DNA of 64,000 bases from CAZHPA01 sp964533945. Lineage in GTDB: Bacteria; Bacillota; Clostridia; Lachnospirales; WRBF01. The stretch lies in the NCBI GenBank assembly GCA_964533945.1, contig CAZHPA010000007.1, positions 1 to 64,000 of the forward strand, in the 5' to 3' direction. This document shows, in pieces, positions 17,006 to 24,852 of this stretch (its first letter is position 1; the number at the start of each line of letters is the position of its first letter). A program made the translations under genes and the position numbers. Under the pieces are notes generated by a model. That model was not told where the DNA came from. It was given only the letters and a program-made list of their open reading frames with translations, and made no database searches.

Positions 17006-19230
17006 AGTTAGATAGTTTTTGCAATCAAGTATATGTTGTTGCATTAAATGAAGCACGAATACAAGCACACGAATATATTACGCCCGAACATTTTTTGTAT
17101 TCGGCTTTAATGTTTGATGTTGGCAGGGAAATAATTGAAAAAAGCGGGGGAGATGTTGAACAAATTAAGCGCGACCTAACAGATTTTTTTGATGAACATA
17201 TACCTAAAAAGGTTACGGAAAGCCCTATAGACTCTTATGCTTTTATGAAAATGTTGGAGTTTGCAACTCATCAAGCAGTTTCAAGCGGAAAAAAGCTTGT
17301 TCAAATAGGAAATGTTATAGTTGCAATATTTAGTTTATCTGAGTCTTTTGCAGCATATGTTTTGCTTAAAAATGGCGTTGACAAATTAAAACTTTTAAGG
17401 GTTATTTCCCATGAAATAGGGGAAAAAGAAAATGAGGGGGAAACTGGAAGTAAAAAAAATACAGATGCAACGTTTTTGAAAACATATGCAACAAACTTAA
17501 CAGAGCGTGCAAAACAAGGGCTTTTAGACCCTTTGGTAGGACGCAGTGATATTTTGGAAAGAACAATTCAAGTTTTAAGCCGGCGTTTAAAAAATAATCC
17601 ACTTCATGTTGGTGAACCGGGTGTTGGAAAAACTGCCGTTGTTTATGGGCTTGCGCAAAAAATTGCCGAAGGGCAAGTTCCGAAGCTGCTGCAAGATTCG
17701 CAAATATTTTATATAGATATTGGAAATATTTTAGCAGGCACAAGATACCGGGGAGACTTTGAAGAACGGCTTGTTAAGCTTTTAGAAATTATATTAAAAA
17801 CAAAACAACCTATTATATATATTGATGAAGTTCATACTATAGTTGGAGCTGGCGCAGTTTCGGGTGGCGGTCTTGATGGAGCAACAATATTAAAGCCGTA
17901 TCTTGCAAAAGGCGACGTTAGATTTATTGGCTCAACAACATTTGATGAATATAAAAAATACTTTGAAAAAGACAAGGCACTTTTAAGACGATTTCAAAAA
18001 ATCGACATATTAGAACCTAGTATTTCTGAATGCATTGAAATAATTAATGGAATTAAATATAAATATGAGCATTACCATAACGTTGTATATACAGAAGAAG
18101 TTGTACAAAAAGTTTGCGAATTAACGGGCAAATATATGCAAGATAAATTTTTGCCAGATAAAGCAATAGATGTTATAGACGAAACAGGTGCATTTGTTAA
18201 AATGCACAATAAAGACAAAGTAATTACTTTAAAAGACATTGAAAAAACAATTGCATTAATGACAAAAATTCCAGAAAGCTCTATTTCTGCAGATGAAATT
18301 AATCAGCTTAAAAACTTGGAAGAAAAAATTAAAACTGAAATTTTTGGGCAAGATTCGGCAATTAAATTAGTTGTTGATGCCATAAAAATATCACGTTCGG
18401 GATTGAATGATTCTAATAAGCCTGTTGCAAGCCTTTTGTTTGTTGGCCCAACAGGTGTTGGAAAAACTGAAATTGCAAGGCAGGTTGCGCTAAATTTTGG
18501 CATAAAATTAACAAGGTTCGATATGAGCGAATATCAGGAAAAGCATTCGGTTGCACGTCTAATAGGTTCTCCTCCCGGTTATGTTGGCTATGAAGAAGGA
18601 GGGCTTTTAACAGACGAAATTAGAAAAACGCCACATTGCGTTTTATTGCTTGATGAAATAGAAAAAGCCCACCCTGATATATATAATATATTGCTTCAAA
18701 TTATGGACTACGGAAGTTTAACTGATAATTCCGGCAAAAAGGCAGATTTTCGCAACGTTATAATAATTATGACATCTAATGCAGGCGCAAAATACATTGG
18801 AAAGCGTGTTGTTGGATTTAACGATAAGAAAGAGGGTTTAAGCGTTGTTGATAAAGAAGTGGAGCGTATATTTAACCCTGAATTTAGAAACAGGCTAGAT
18901 GCAGTTGTTGTTTTTTCGCATATAGATGAGGATATGTCCATTAAAATTGCAAACAAAGCATTAAGCAATTTATCAAAACGGCTTATTGAAAAAAGAATTG
19001 ACCTTGAAGCAACACCAGAAGCTATTTCGTTTATAGCTTTAAAAGGTCGCTGCGAACAATTTGGAGCAAGGGAAATTATGCGTGTTGTAGATAATGATAT
19101 AAAAAAGCAATTGGTTGATGAAATTCTTTTTGGAAAATTAAAAGATGGCGGTAAAGTTGTTGTAGATGTTAAAAACGAGAAACTTATTTGCAATATAAAC
19201 GTTATTAATGCACAAATAAAGGAATTTTAA
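17002..19230 (+). CDS. clpA: ClpA, AAA+ unfoldase of the ClpAP protease
   Basis: A hexameric unfoldase of 742 residues (E. coli ClpA: 758). The N-domain spans about 1-140. D1 has Walker A GEPGVGKTA (204-212) and Walker B IIYIDEVHT. D2 has Walker A GPTGVGKTE (from 482), Walker B LLLDEIEKAHPD and the arginine-containing FNPEFRNRLD. There is no middle domain between the D1 subdomains, which separates ClpA from ClpB and ClpC. VGF at 604-606 occupies the position of the ClpP-docking IGL/IGF loop, so proteolytic partnership with ClpP is expected; clpP is not in the window. It is coupled to clpS. Its position directly beyond the Hsp70 operon may be meaningful or accidental. Confidence 0.93.
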   Translation: MKLDSFCNQVYVVALNEARIQAHEYITPEHFLYSALMFDVGREIIEKSGGDVEQIKRDLTDFFDEHIPKKVTESPIDSYAFMKMLEFATHQAVSSGKKLVQIGNVIVAIFSLSESFAAYVLLKNGVDKLKLLRVISHEIGEKENEGETGSKKNTDATFLKTYATNLTERAKQGLLDPLVGRSDILERTIQVLSRRLKNNPLHVGEPGVGKTAVVYGLAQKIAEGQVPKLLQDSQIFYIDIGNILAGTRYRGDFEERLVKLLEIILKTKQPIIYIDEVHTIVGAGAVSGGGLDGATILKPYLAKGDVRFIGSTTFDEYKKYFEKDKALLRRFQKIDILEPSISECIEIINGIKYKYEHYHNVVYTEEVVQKVCELTGKYMQDKFLPDKAIDVIDETGAFVKMHNKDKVITLKDIEKTIALMTKIPESSISADEINQLKNLEEKIKTEIFGQDSAIKLVVDAIKISRSGLNDSNKPVASLLFVGPTGVGKTEIARQVALNFGIKLTRFDMSEYQEKHSVARLIGSPPGYVGYEEGGLLTDEIRKTPHCVLLLDEIEKAHPDIYNILLQIMDYGSLTDNSGKKADFRNVIIIMTSNAGAKYIGKRVVGFNDKKEGLSVVDKEVERIFNPEFRNRLDAVVVFSHIDEDMSIKIANKALSNLSKRLIEKRIDLEATPEAISFIALKGRCEQFGAREIMRVVDNDIKKQLVDEILFGKLKDGGKVVVDVKNEKLICNINVINAQIKEF

Positions 19231-19239
19231 TTATTTTTT

Positions 19240-19277
19240 AACAGCCCTAAACCTTAATTTAAAAGCTTAGGGCTGTT
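19240..19277 (+). terminator. Hairpin after clpA, probable terminator
   Basis: An 11-bp stem AACAGCCCTAA (19240-19250) / TTAGGGCTGTT (19267-19277) with a 16-base loop starts 9 bases after the clpA stop. The following sequence is A-rich rather than T-rich, so termination may be inefficient or the hairpin may only protect the 3' end. Confidence 0.5.
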
Positions 19278-19292
19278 AATGAAAAATATCTA

Positions 19293-19370
19293 AACAAGGA
19301 AAATCTTTGTTTACGAAAAATTTTTGAACAAGGAAAATTTGAACAAGGAAAATTTTTAAACAAGGAAAAT
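19293..19370. repeat. Four short direct repeats AACAAGGAAAAT
   Basis: Identical 12-base copies begin at 19293, 19327, 19342 and 19359. The first and last are followed by YTTTGTTTAC. The spacing is irregular (34, 15 and 17 bases) and no gene is present. They lie in the 361-base gap between clpA and the DUF3825 gene. Confidence 0.7.
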
Positions 19371-19392
19371 TTTTGTTTACATTTAGCTCACA

Positions 19393-19489
19393 CTCTCGCA
19401 ATGCGAGAGGAACCAACTTTTTTGTTTTGCTTTAAAAAGTTATAAAGCGAAATTTAAAAAGTCGTTTAAAGGGCATAAATATTATGCCC
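19393..19489 (-). other. Gene-free stretch with two hairpins
   Basis: CTCTCGCA/TGCGAGAG (19393-19409) and GGGCATAA/TTATGCCC (19471-19489) are near-perfect inverted repeats. Read on the minus strand, the second is followed by TTTAAACGACTTTTT and could terminate transcription from the DUF3825 gene or from the promoter at 19512-19540. No supported reading frame is present. Confidence 0.5.
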
Positions 19490-19511
19490 TATTATCCTAT
19501 AACATATTCAT

Positions 19512-19540
19512 ATGATAAATAAAATTTAAAGTTTTGTCAA
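19512..19540 (-). promoter_or_regulatory. Orphan promoter on the minus strand
   Basis: TTGACA (19540-19535), a 17-base spacer and TATCAT (19517-19512). A transcript would start near 19505 and meet the GGGCATAA hairpin within 16 bases, giving a very short RNA of about 50 bases, or an antisense transcript to the clpA end if it reads through. The -35 also lies in an inverted repeat TTTTGTCAA/TTGACAAAA (19532-19557). Confidence 0.4.
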
Positions 19541-19591
19541 TACCCTTTTTGACAAAAAAAGACTTAAAGAATTTTTAAATTTTTGTAGATT

Positions 19592-20509
19592 TCAACTTTG
19601 GGGCAACAACCAGTCACTATCGGGTTTGGCAATTAATCTTGCGTTGTTATATGCCATTTCCATAGTTAGGCAAGTGTGTCCGAAATATTGCTTGTTTTCA
19701 GCATTTCTTGTTAATACTAATGCTAAATCGGGCTTGTCGGGATTTGTAAAATATAGCGGTATTAAAAGTTGAACTTTATCGTCATAATATTGGGGAACTG
19801 CAATTTTATAATTGGCATCAATTTTCTTTTTTGTTCTTTCTATAGCAGCATTAAAAAGTTCGAACTTCATAAAGCTATTTCTAATACTTTCTGGTATGCG
19901 CTGAACATTTTCTTTTTTTCCAAAAATATGTCCATATTGAGGCACAATGTCATAATTTGCATTAAAAATTAAATCTTCAATGCAAGAAAAATAATTTGCT
20001 CTCTTAGGCAAATTTAAAATACCTTTAATGGTTAGCAAAGATTCAGTTAAAAAACTATCAAAATGCCACTCTCTAGGGTCGTCGGGGTTTTTGTTTACTG
20101 TTAAGTATGCAAAAATTCTCTCGTAGTCTTTTGTGTATAATCCTGTATTAAAAATTAAAAATCTGCCTTCTTCAATTATAAATATTTTATTTTTGTTTTC
20201 AATATCTTTTGCGTTCTCCCAATCGCAGTGTAATTTACTAAATGTGTAATTTATGTAGTTGTGTAAAATAGGATGTGTTAATTTATTTTTTGTTATGCCT
20301 GCTTGTTCTTCTTCTTGATATTCTAACTGTTCGTCGTCTAATTGTTCAACGTCTAATCGGTCTTCTAGTTGGTCTTCTAATTGGTCTTCGCCTTCTTCTT
20401 GATGTGATTTTAATTCAATTGGCGCTCCCCAATCTTCGTCACAAATTCTTGCTAAATAGTCAATCTTTTTGCCGAAACCGCTTCGGTCGGCAAAGTCAAA
20501 AAGCTTCAT
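19592..20509 (-). CDS. DUF3825-domain protein with acidic repeat insert
   Basis: 305 residues from ATG 20509. The region from about residue 75 to the end follows the DUF3825 family: FNTGLYTKDYERIFAYL, then HFDSFLTES, NYKIAVPQYY and TMEMAYNNARLIAKPDSDWL. DUF3825 occurs alone or next to OST-HTH RNA-binding domains; its function is unknown. Residues about 38-70 are a very acidic, repetitive insert (DQLEDQLEDRLDVEQLDDEQ). The start is uncertain. The good ribosome binding site GAGGAGAGAAAGG precedes ATG 20535, which opens a 9-codon frame (MATTLSDLL) ending in a TGA that overlaps ATG 20509. Either this is translational coupling from a mini-ORF or a one-base frameshift split the true N-terminus. The gene has its own promoter and hairpin-containing leader. 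Confidence 0.75.
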   Translation of the reverse strand: MKLFDFADRSGFGKKIDYLARICDEDWGAPIELKSHQEEGEDQLEDQLEDRLDVEQLDDEQLEYQEEEQAGITKNKLTHPILHNYINYTFSKLHCDWENAKDIENKNKIFIIEEGRFLIFNTGLYTKDYERIFAYLTVNKNPDDPREWHFDSFLTESLLTIKGILNLPKRANYFSCIEDLIFNANYDIVPQYGHIFGKKENVQRIPESIRNSFMKFELFNAAIERTKKKIDANYKIAVPQYYDDKVQLLIPLYFTNPDKPDLALVLTRNAENKQYFGHTCLTMEMAYNNARLIAKPDSDWLLPQS

Positions 20510-20655
20510 AATAGGTCGGATAGTGTAGTTGCCATCCTTTCTCTCCTCTTGCAAAAACTTTCAAAATTAAATATTACCCAAAAATTATCAATAAAACAAG
20601 AAGCAACAAGCAATTTTGGGCATATAAACTTTAACTTACTTTATAATTTCGGTTA

Positions 20656-20684
20656 ATTTTAACATTATTTATATTTGTTGTCAA
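20656..20684 (-). promoter_or_regulatory. Promoter of the DUF3825 gene
   Basis: Minus strand: TTGACA (20684-20679), 17 bases, TAAAAT (20661-20656) with an upstream TG (extended -10). Transcription would start near 20649, leaving a leader of about 115 bases. The leader contains a long-loop hairpin CCCAAAATT/AATTTTTGGG. Confidence 0.6.
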
Positions 20685-20691
20685 GAATTTT

Positions 20692-20720
20692 TGGAAAAAC
20701 TAAAAAGGGCTTAAAGCCCT
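20692..20720 (-). terminator. Terminator of the aryl-acid operon
   Basis: Immediately after the ACT gene, the minus strand folds AGGGC-TTTAA-GCCCT followed by TTTTTAGTTTTT, a canonical rho-independent terminator. Confidence 0.85.
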
Positions 20721-20722
20721 CT

Positions 20723-21163
20723 TTATAAATTATATACAACATCAGGGGAAACAACGTTAATTTTGCTTTCTTGAAGTCTTTTTAAACCTTTGTCAACGTT
20801 GTCTATGCAAAGTACAACCATAGCTTCTTTTTTGTTTTCGCAAGATTGTTCAACAAAAGCATACGTATATTCAACTTGCATACCATCTTCCTTTAAAACT
20901 GCCAAAATTTTAAATAAACTTCCCGGCGTATTATCCATAACAACGGCTAAAACATTGTTTTTCATAACGGTAAACCCCGATTCACGCAACACTTCTTCTG
21001 CTTTTTGAGGGTCATTTACGATTAATCTTAAAATGCCAAAGTCAACAGTATCAGCAATGCATAATGCGCAAATATTTATATTTGCTTCACTTAATATGCG
21101 TGTAACTTCGTATAGTCTGCCGCTTCTGTTTTCTAAAAAAATTGATATTTGCTGAACAAACAT
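20723..21163 (-). CDS. Tandem ACT-domain protein
   Basis: A 146-residue cytoplasmic protein with two ACT domains (about 3-68 and 70-143). The first begins VQQISIFLENRSGRLYEVT and the second begins LAVVMDNTPGSLFKILAVL. ACT domains bind amino acids. Stand-alone double-ACT proteins are regularly found beside phenylacetate-CoA ligase and IorAB genes in Clostridia and are thought to sense aromatic or branched amino acids. It starts 11 bases after the paaK stop and is the last gene before the terminator. The ligand is unknown. Confidence 0.85.
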   Translation of the reverse strand: MFVQQISIFLENRSGRLYEVTRILSEANINICALCIADTVDFGILRLIVNDPQKAEEVLRESGFTVMKNNVLAVVMDNTPGSLFKILAVLKEDGMQVEYTYAFVEQSCENKKEAMVVLCIDNVDKGLKRLQESKINVVSPDVVYNL

Positions 21164-21174
21164 TCAAAAGCCCC

Positions 21175-22491
21175 CTAACATTTTTTTGATTTTATTAATT
21201 TTCGGTTGTCAATTACTCTAACTGCTTTGCCTTCGCTGCGTGGTATTGATTTTGGTTCTACTAACTTAACTTTAACTTTTATACCCAATGTATTTTCTAT
21301 TTTATGGGTTATTTTTCGCTCAAGCATTTCTATTTTTTTAACTTGGTCTGAAAACATACTTGTTGAAAGCTCAATTCTAACTTCCAGTGTATCAAGATTT
21401 CCTATTCTGTCAACAACAATTAAATAGTGTGGAGATGCTTCTTCTGAAAGTTCAAGCAAAACGCCTTCAATTTGACTAGGAAAAACATTAACACCACGTA
21501 TAATTAACATATCATCCGAGCGCCCGTATGGTTTTTCCATGCGTACAGTTGTTCTTCCGCAATCGCAGCGTTGTTTAATTAAACGTGTTACATCTCTTGT
21601 TCTATACCTAATTAATGGCAGCGCCTCTTTTGTAACGGTTGTAAAAACAAGCTCGCCGACAGAACCATAAGGCAAAACTTCCAATGTTTCTGGGTCAATT
21701 ATTTCTGGAATAAAATGGTCTTCGTTAACGTGGAGTCCGTTTTGACAGCTGCATTCAAACGAAACGCCCGGTCCTATTATTTCGCTTAATCCATAAATAT
21801 CAAAAGCTTTAATTGAAAGGCGCTGTTCAAGCTCTGTTCTCATTTCTTCAGTCCACGGTTCGGCACCAAACACTGCCGATTTAAGCTTTAATTTGCCTTT
21901 TATGCCTGCTTCTTCAATAGCTTCTGCCAAATATAGACCATAAGAAGGCGTGCAGGCAAGAATTGTTGTTTTAAAGTCTTCTAAAATTTGAAGCTGACGG
22001 TGAGTATTTCCTCCCGAAACAGGAATTACAGAAGCTCCAATTTTTTCCCCGCCATAGTGAGCGCCAAGCCCTCCTGTAAATAAACCATAGCCGTACCCAA
22101 CTTGCAAAGTGGAATTTTCGTCACATCCTGCTGCAAAAAGCGTTCTTGCCATAACTTCGCTCCAAGTTTCAATGTCGGCTCTTGTGTATCCAACAACAGT
22201 TTGCTTGCCTGTTGTTCCTGAAGAAGCATGTATTCTAACAACATCTTTTTGAGGAACGGCAAAAAGCCCGAATGGATATTGGTCACGCAAATCAGTTTTT
22301 AATGTAAAAGGCAATTTTTTTAAATATTCTATCGAATTTATGTCTTCTTGGTTAATGCCTAATTCGTCAAGCTTTTGTTTATAAAAAGGAACGTTGTTAT
22401 AGCAGCGTGAAACCATTGCTTTAAGTCTTTCGGCTTGCAATGCTGAAAGTTCGTCTTCGCTCATGCATTCGTATTTTTTATTCCAAATCAT
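21175..22491 (-). CDS. paaK: Phenylacetate-CoA ligase family protein (second copy)
   Basis: A 438-residue adenylate-forming enzyme that couples aryl acids to CoA, consuming ATP to AMP, or potentially works in reverse. The AMP-binding loop is HASSGTTGKQTVVGYT near residue 90; the ATP-contact motif YGLSEIIGPG is near 235 and YRTRDVTRL near 300. The C-terminal swivel domain starts GRSDDMLIIRGVNVFPSQIE. It is about 55-60 percent similar by eye to the other PaaK in this operon, so each may serve a different aryl substrate (phenyl-, hydroxyphenyl- or indole-acetate). It lies 29 bases downstream of iorB. Confidence 0.9.
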   Translation of the reverse strand: MIWNKKYECMSEDELSALQAERLKAMVSRCYNNVPFYKQKLDELGINQEDINSIEYLKKLPFTLKTDLRDQYPFGLFAVPQKDVVRIHASSGTTGKQTVVGYTRADIETWSEVMARTLFAAGCDENSTLQVGYGYGLFTGGLGAHYGGEKIGASVIPVSGGNTHRQLQILEDFKTTILACTPSYGLYLAEAIEEAGIKGKLKLKSAVFGAEPWTEEMRTELEQRLSIKAFDIYGLSEIIGPGVSFECSCQNGLHVNEDHFIPEIIDPETLEVLPYGSVGELVFTTVTKEALPLIRYRTRDVTRLIKQRCDCGRTTVRMEKPYGRSDDMLIIRGVNVFPSQIEGVLLELSEEASPHYLIVVDRIGNLDTLEVRIELSTSMFSDQVKKIEMLERKITHKIENTLGIKVKVKLVEPKSIPRSEGKAVRVIDNRKLIKSKKC

Positions 22492-22520
22492 CTTGTTTTC
22501 TCCCTTTAAAACTGTATTTT

Positions 22521-23090
22521 TTAGGCTAAGTTAAACGCTTCGGCAAACGCTTTAATATTTATATCTAAAAACTTTTTGGGAACTGTATTTGAAATTGCAT
22601 TAAGCCATGCTTGTTTTTCAATGTTAAGCTGACGTGCCAAAGTACCAAGCAAAACTATGTTTACAGCTTTATGGTTGCCGCATCTGTTAGCTATTTCTAA
22701 AGCATCAACAGCTATTGCTTTATGCGCCGTTTTTGTAAGCTTTTCAATTATTTGTTCGGGATATTTTGCAACCCCTGTTATAACGGGCATTGGAGAAATT
22801 TTTTGCGTATTTGTAATTAAAGTTCCGCCACATTTTAAGTACGGAAGCCAGCGATAAGCTTCTAATTGCTCGAAAGCCAATATGTAGTCGGCTTCGCCTT
22901 CGTTAATTATTGGGGAGTGAACTTTTTCTCCAAACTTAACATACGTAACAACACTTCCACCACGCTGCGCCATGCCGTGAACTTCAGAAACTTTAACGTC
23001 CATTCCATAGTCAACAAGAAGATTTCCAATTATTCTGCTTGCTAAAAGTGTTCCTTGTCCTCCAACGCCAACAATCATTATAGAAGTCAT
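22521..23090 (-). CDS. iorB: Indolepyruvate ferredoxin oxidoreductase, beta subunit
   Basis: A 189-residue gamma-type domain subunit of the 2-oxoacid:ferredoxin oxidoreductase family. It has the N-terminal nucleotide-binding-like motif IVGVGGQGTLLASRIIG and the family signature EVHGMAQRGGSVVTYVKFG. With IorA it oxidatively decarboxylates aryl pyruvates to aryl-acetyl-CoA, reducing ferredoxin. Its start overlaps the iorA stop by four bases, so synthesis is coupled. Length and order (iorA-iorB) are standard. Confidence 0.92.
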   Translation of the reverse strand: MTSIMIVGVGGQGTLLASRIIGNLLVDYGMDVKVSEVHGMAQRGGSVVTYVKFGEKVHSPIINEGEADYILAFEQLEAYRWLPYLKCGGTLITNTQKISPMPVITGVAKYPEQIIEKLTKTAHKAIAVDALEIANRCGNHKAVNIVLLGTLARQLNIEKQAWLNAISNTVPKKFLDINIKAFAEAFNLA

Positions 23091-24826
23091 ACAGTTGCAC
23101 CTCCAATGTTTGAAATTGCATTAAATTTGCACACTTGACTGCATAAATTACAGCCTAGGCAAAGCGTTTTGTCGATAGTTGCTTTTTTGCCTACCATAGA
23201 AATAGATGGACAGCCAAGCTTCATACACATTTTGCAGCCTGTGCATTTTTCTTCGGATATTTCATATGGAATTTGAGGAGCTCTTGATTTTAAAAGCGCA
23301 CAAGGACTTTTAACTATAATAACAGAAAGTTCTCCGCATTGTGTTTCACGCTTTAAAATTTCTTCTAGGTTTCCAAGTTCAAACGGATTACAAACTGTAA
23401 CACGCTTAACACCAACAGCTTCTGAAAGCTTAACTAAATCTAGCAAAGGAGCAGGCTGTCCTTTAATGTCTTGCCCTGTTGTAGGGTTGTCTTGATGACC
23501 TGTCATGCCTGTTATTGAATTGTCTAAAATTAAAACAGTTGCAGTGCTTTTATTATAAACCATATCTATTAAGCCTGTTATACCAGAATGAACAAACGTT
23601 GAATCTCCTATAACGGCAACGGCTTTTTTGTCAAGGTCTTTTGCTTTAACCATTCCGTGCAATGCGCTAACGCTTGCCCCCATGCAAACGCAAACGTCCA
23701 TTGCTTCAAGCGGCGACAACGCTCCTAAAGTGTAGCATCCAATATCACCAGAAACGATTAATTTCAGCTTTTTAAGCGTATAGAAAACACCTCTATGCGG
23801 GCAAGCCGGGCAAAGAACAGGGGGGCGCATAGGCACTTGTTCTTCCAGCTTAATAAATTCTGCCTGTTCGCCTAAAATTGCCTTCTTAATCATAGCAGAG
23901 CTTATTTCGCCACAAATAGGGAAAATATCTTTTCCAATTACGTTTAAACCTAAAGTTTTACAATGTTGCTCAATTATGTCGTCCAATTCTTCAATTACAT
24001 AAAGCTTTTCAACTTGAGCAGCAAAATTTTTAATTAGCCAAGAAGGCAATGGAAAAGTTATGCCAAGCTTTAAAAAAGATGCTTGTGGCAACGCTTCTTT
24101 TGCATATTGATACGCAGCGCCGCTTGTTATAATCCCGATTTTAGTGTCGTTAATTTCGACTTTATTAACTCTTGATGTTTCTGCATAATCTATAAGTTTT
24201 TTCGTTCTTTCTTCAACAAAAGTATGGCGAATTCTTGCCATGGCCGGCATCATTACGTTTTTTTGAACGTTTTTAACATATTGTTTAGGCTCTAATTCAA
24301 GACGTTCCCCTAATTCAACAATGCTTTGAGAATGGGAAATTCTAGTTGAAAGCCTTAAAAAAACAGGTGTGTCGTATCTTTCGCTTAAATCGAATGCAAG
24401 CTTTGTAAACTTTAGGCATTCGTCACTATCAGAAGGTTCAAGCATTAAAACTTTTGCCGCCCTTGCATAATGCCTTGAATCTTGTTCGTTTTGAGAACTG
24501 TGCATTCCTTGGTCGTCTGCAACTGCAATAACAAGACCGCCGTTAACTCCTATATATGAAGATGTAAAAAGCGGGTCGGCTGCAACATTTAAGCCAACAT
24601 GCTTCATTGCCGAAAATGCCCTTGCCCCTGCTATTGAAGCGCCAATTGCAACTTCAACCGAAACTTTTTCATTAACTGCCCATTCTGAATATATTTCGTC
24701 ATATTTTGAAATGTATTCTGTTATTTCCGTACTAGGCGTTCCGGGATAGCTTGAAGCAACTGTTGCACCTGCTTCATAAACTCCTCTTGCAACGGCCTCG
24801 TTGCCCAACATTAGTTTTTTTTGCAT
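23087..24826 (-). CDS. iorA: Indolepyruvate ferredoxin oxidoreductase, alpha subunit
   Basis: A 579-residue thiamine-diphosphate enzyme that converts indolepyruvate, phenylpyruvate and hydroxyphenylpyruvate to the acyl-CoA plus CO2 and reduced ferredoxin. The N-terminal pyrimidine-binding domain starts GNEAVARGVYEAGATVASSY. The ThDP site is visible as SGDIGCYTLGALSP and AVIGDSTFVHSGITGL (about 357-420). Two 4Fe-4S clusters at the C-terminus are CTGCKMCMKLGCP and CLGCNLCSQVCKF. The oxygen-sensitive chemistry fits a strict anaerobe. It sits between the two paaK genes, so products can pass straight to the CoA ligases. Confidence 0.95.
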   Translation of the reverse strand: MQKKLMLGNEAVARGVYEAGATVASSYPGTPSTEITEYISKYDEIYSEWAVNEKVSVEVAIGASIAGARAFSAMKHVGLNVAADPLFTSSYIGVNGGLVIAVADDQGMHSSQNEQDSRHYARAAKVLMLEPSDSDECLKFTKLAFDLSERYDTPVFLRLSTRISHSQSIVELGERLELEPKQYVKNVQKNVMMPAMARIRHTFVEERTKKLIDYAETSRVNKVEINDTKIGIITSGAAYQYAKEALPQASFLKLGITFPLPSWLIKNFAAQVEKLYVIEELDDIIEQHCKTLGLNVIGKDIFPICGEISSAMIKKAILGEQAEFIKLEEQVPMRPPVLCPACPHRGVFYTLKKLKLIVSGDIGCYTLGALSPLEAMDVCVCMGASVSALHGMVKAKDLDKKAVAVIGDSTFVHSGITGLIDMVYNKSTATVLILDNSITGMTGHQDNPTTGQDIKGQPAPLLDLVKLSEAVGVKRVTVCNPFELGNLEEILKRETQCGELSVIIVKSPCALLKSRAPQIPYEISEEKCTGCKMCMKLGCPSISMVGKKATIDKTLCLGCNLCSQVCKFNAISNIGGATV

Positions 24827-24852
24827 AATATCCCCCTTTGTGCAATTTCTCC

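Noticed and set aside
19293..19370. AACAAGGAAAAT repeats as a CRISPR array
   Set aside because: The repeats are only 12 bases, not palindromic, irregularly spaced by 15-34 bases, and no cas gene is nearby.
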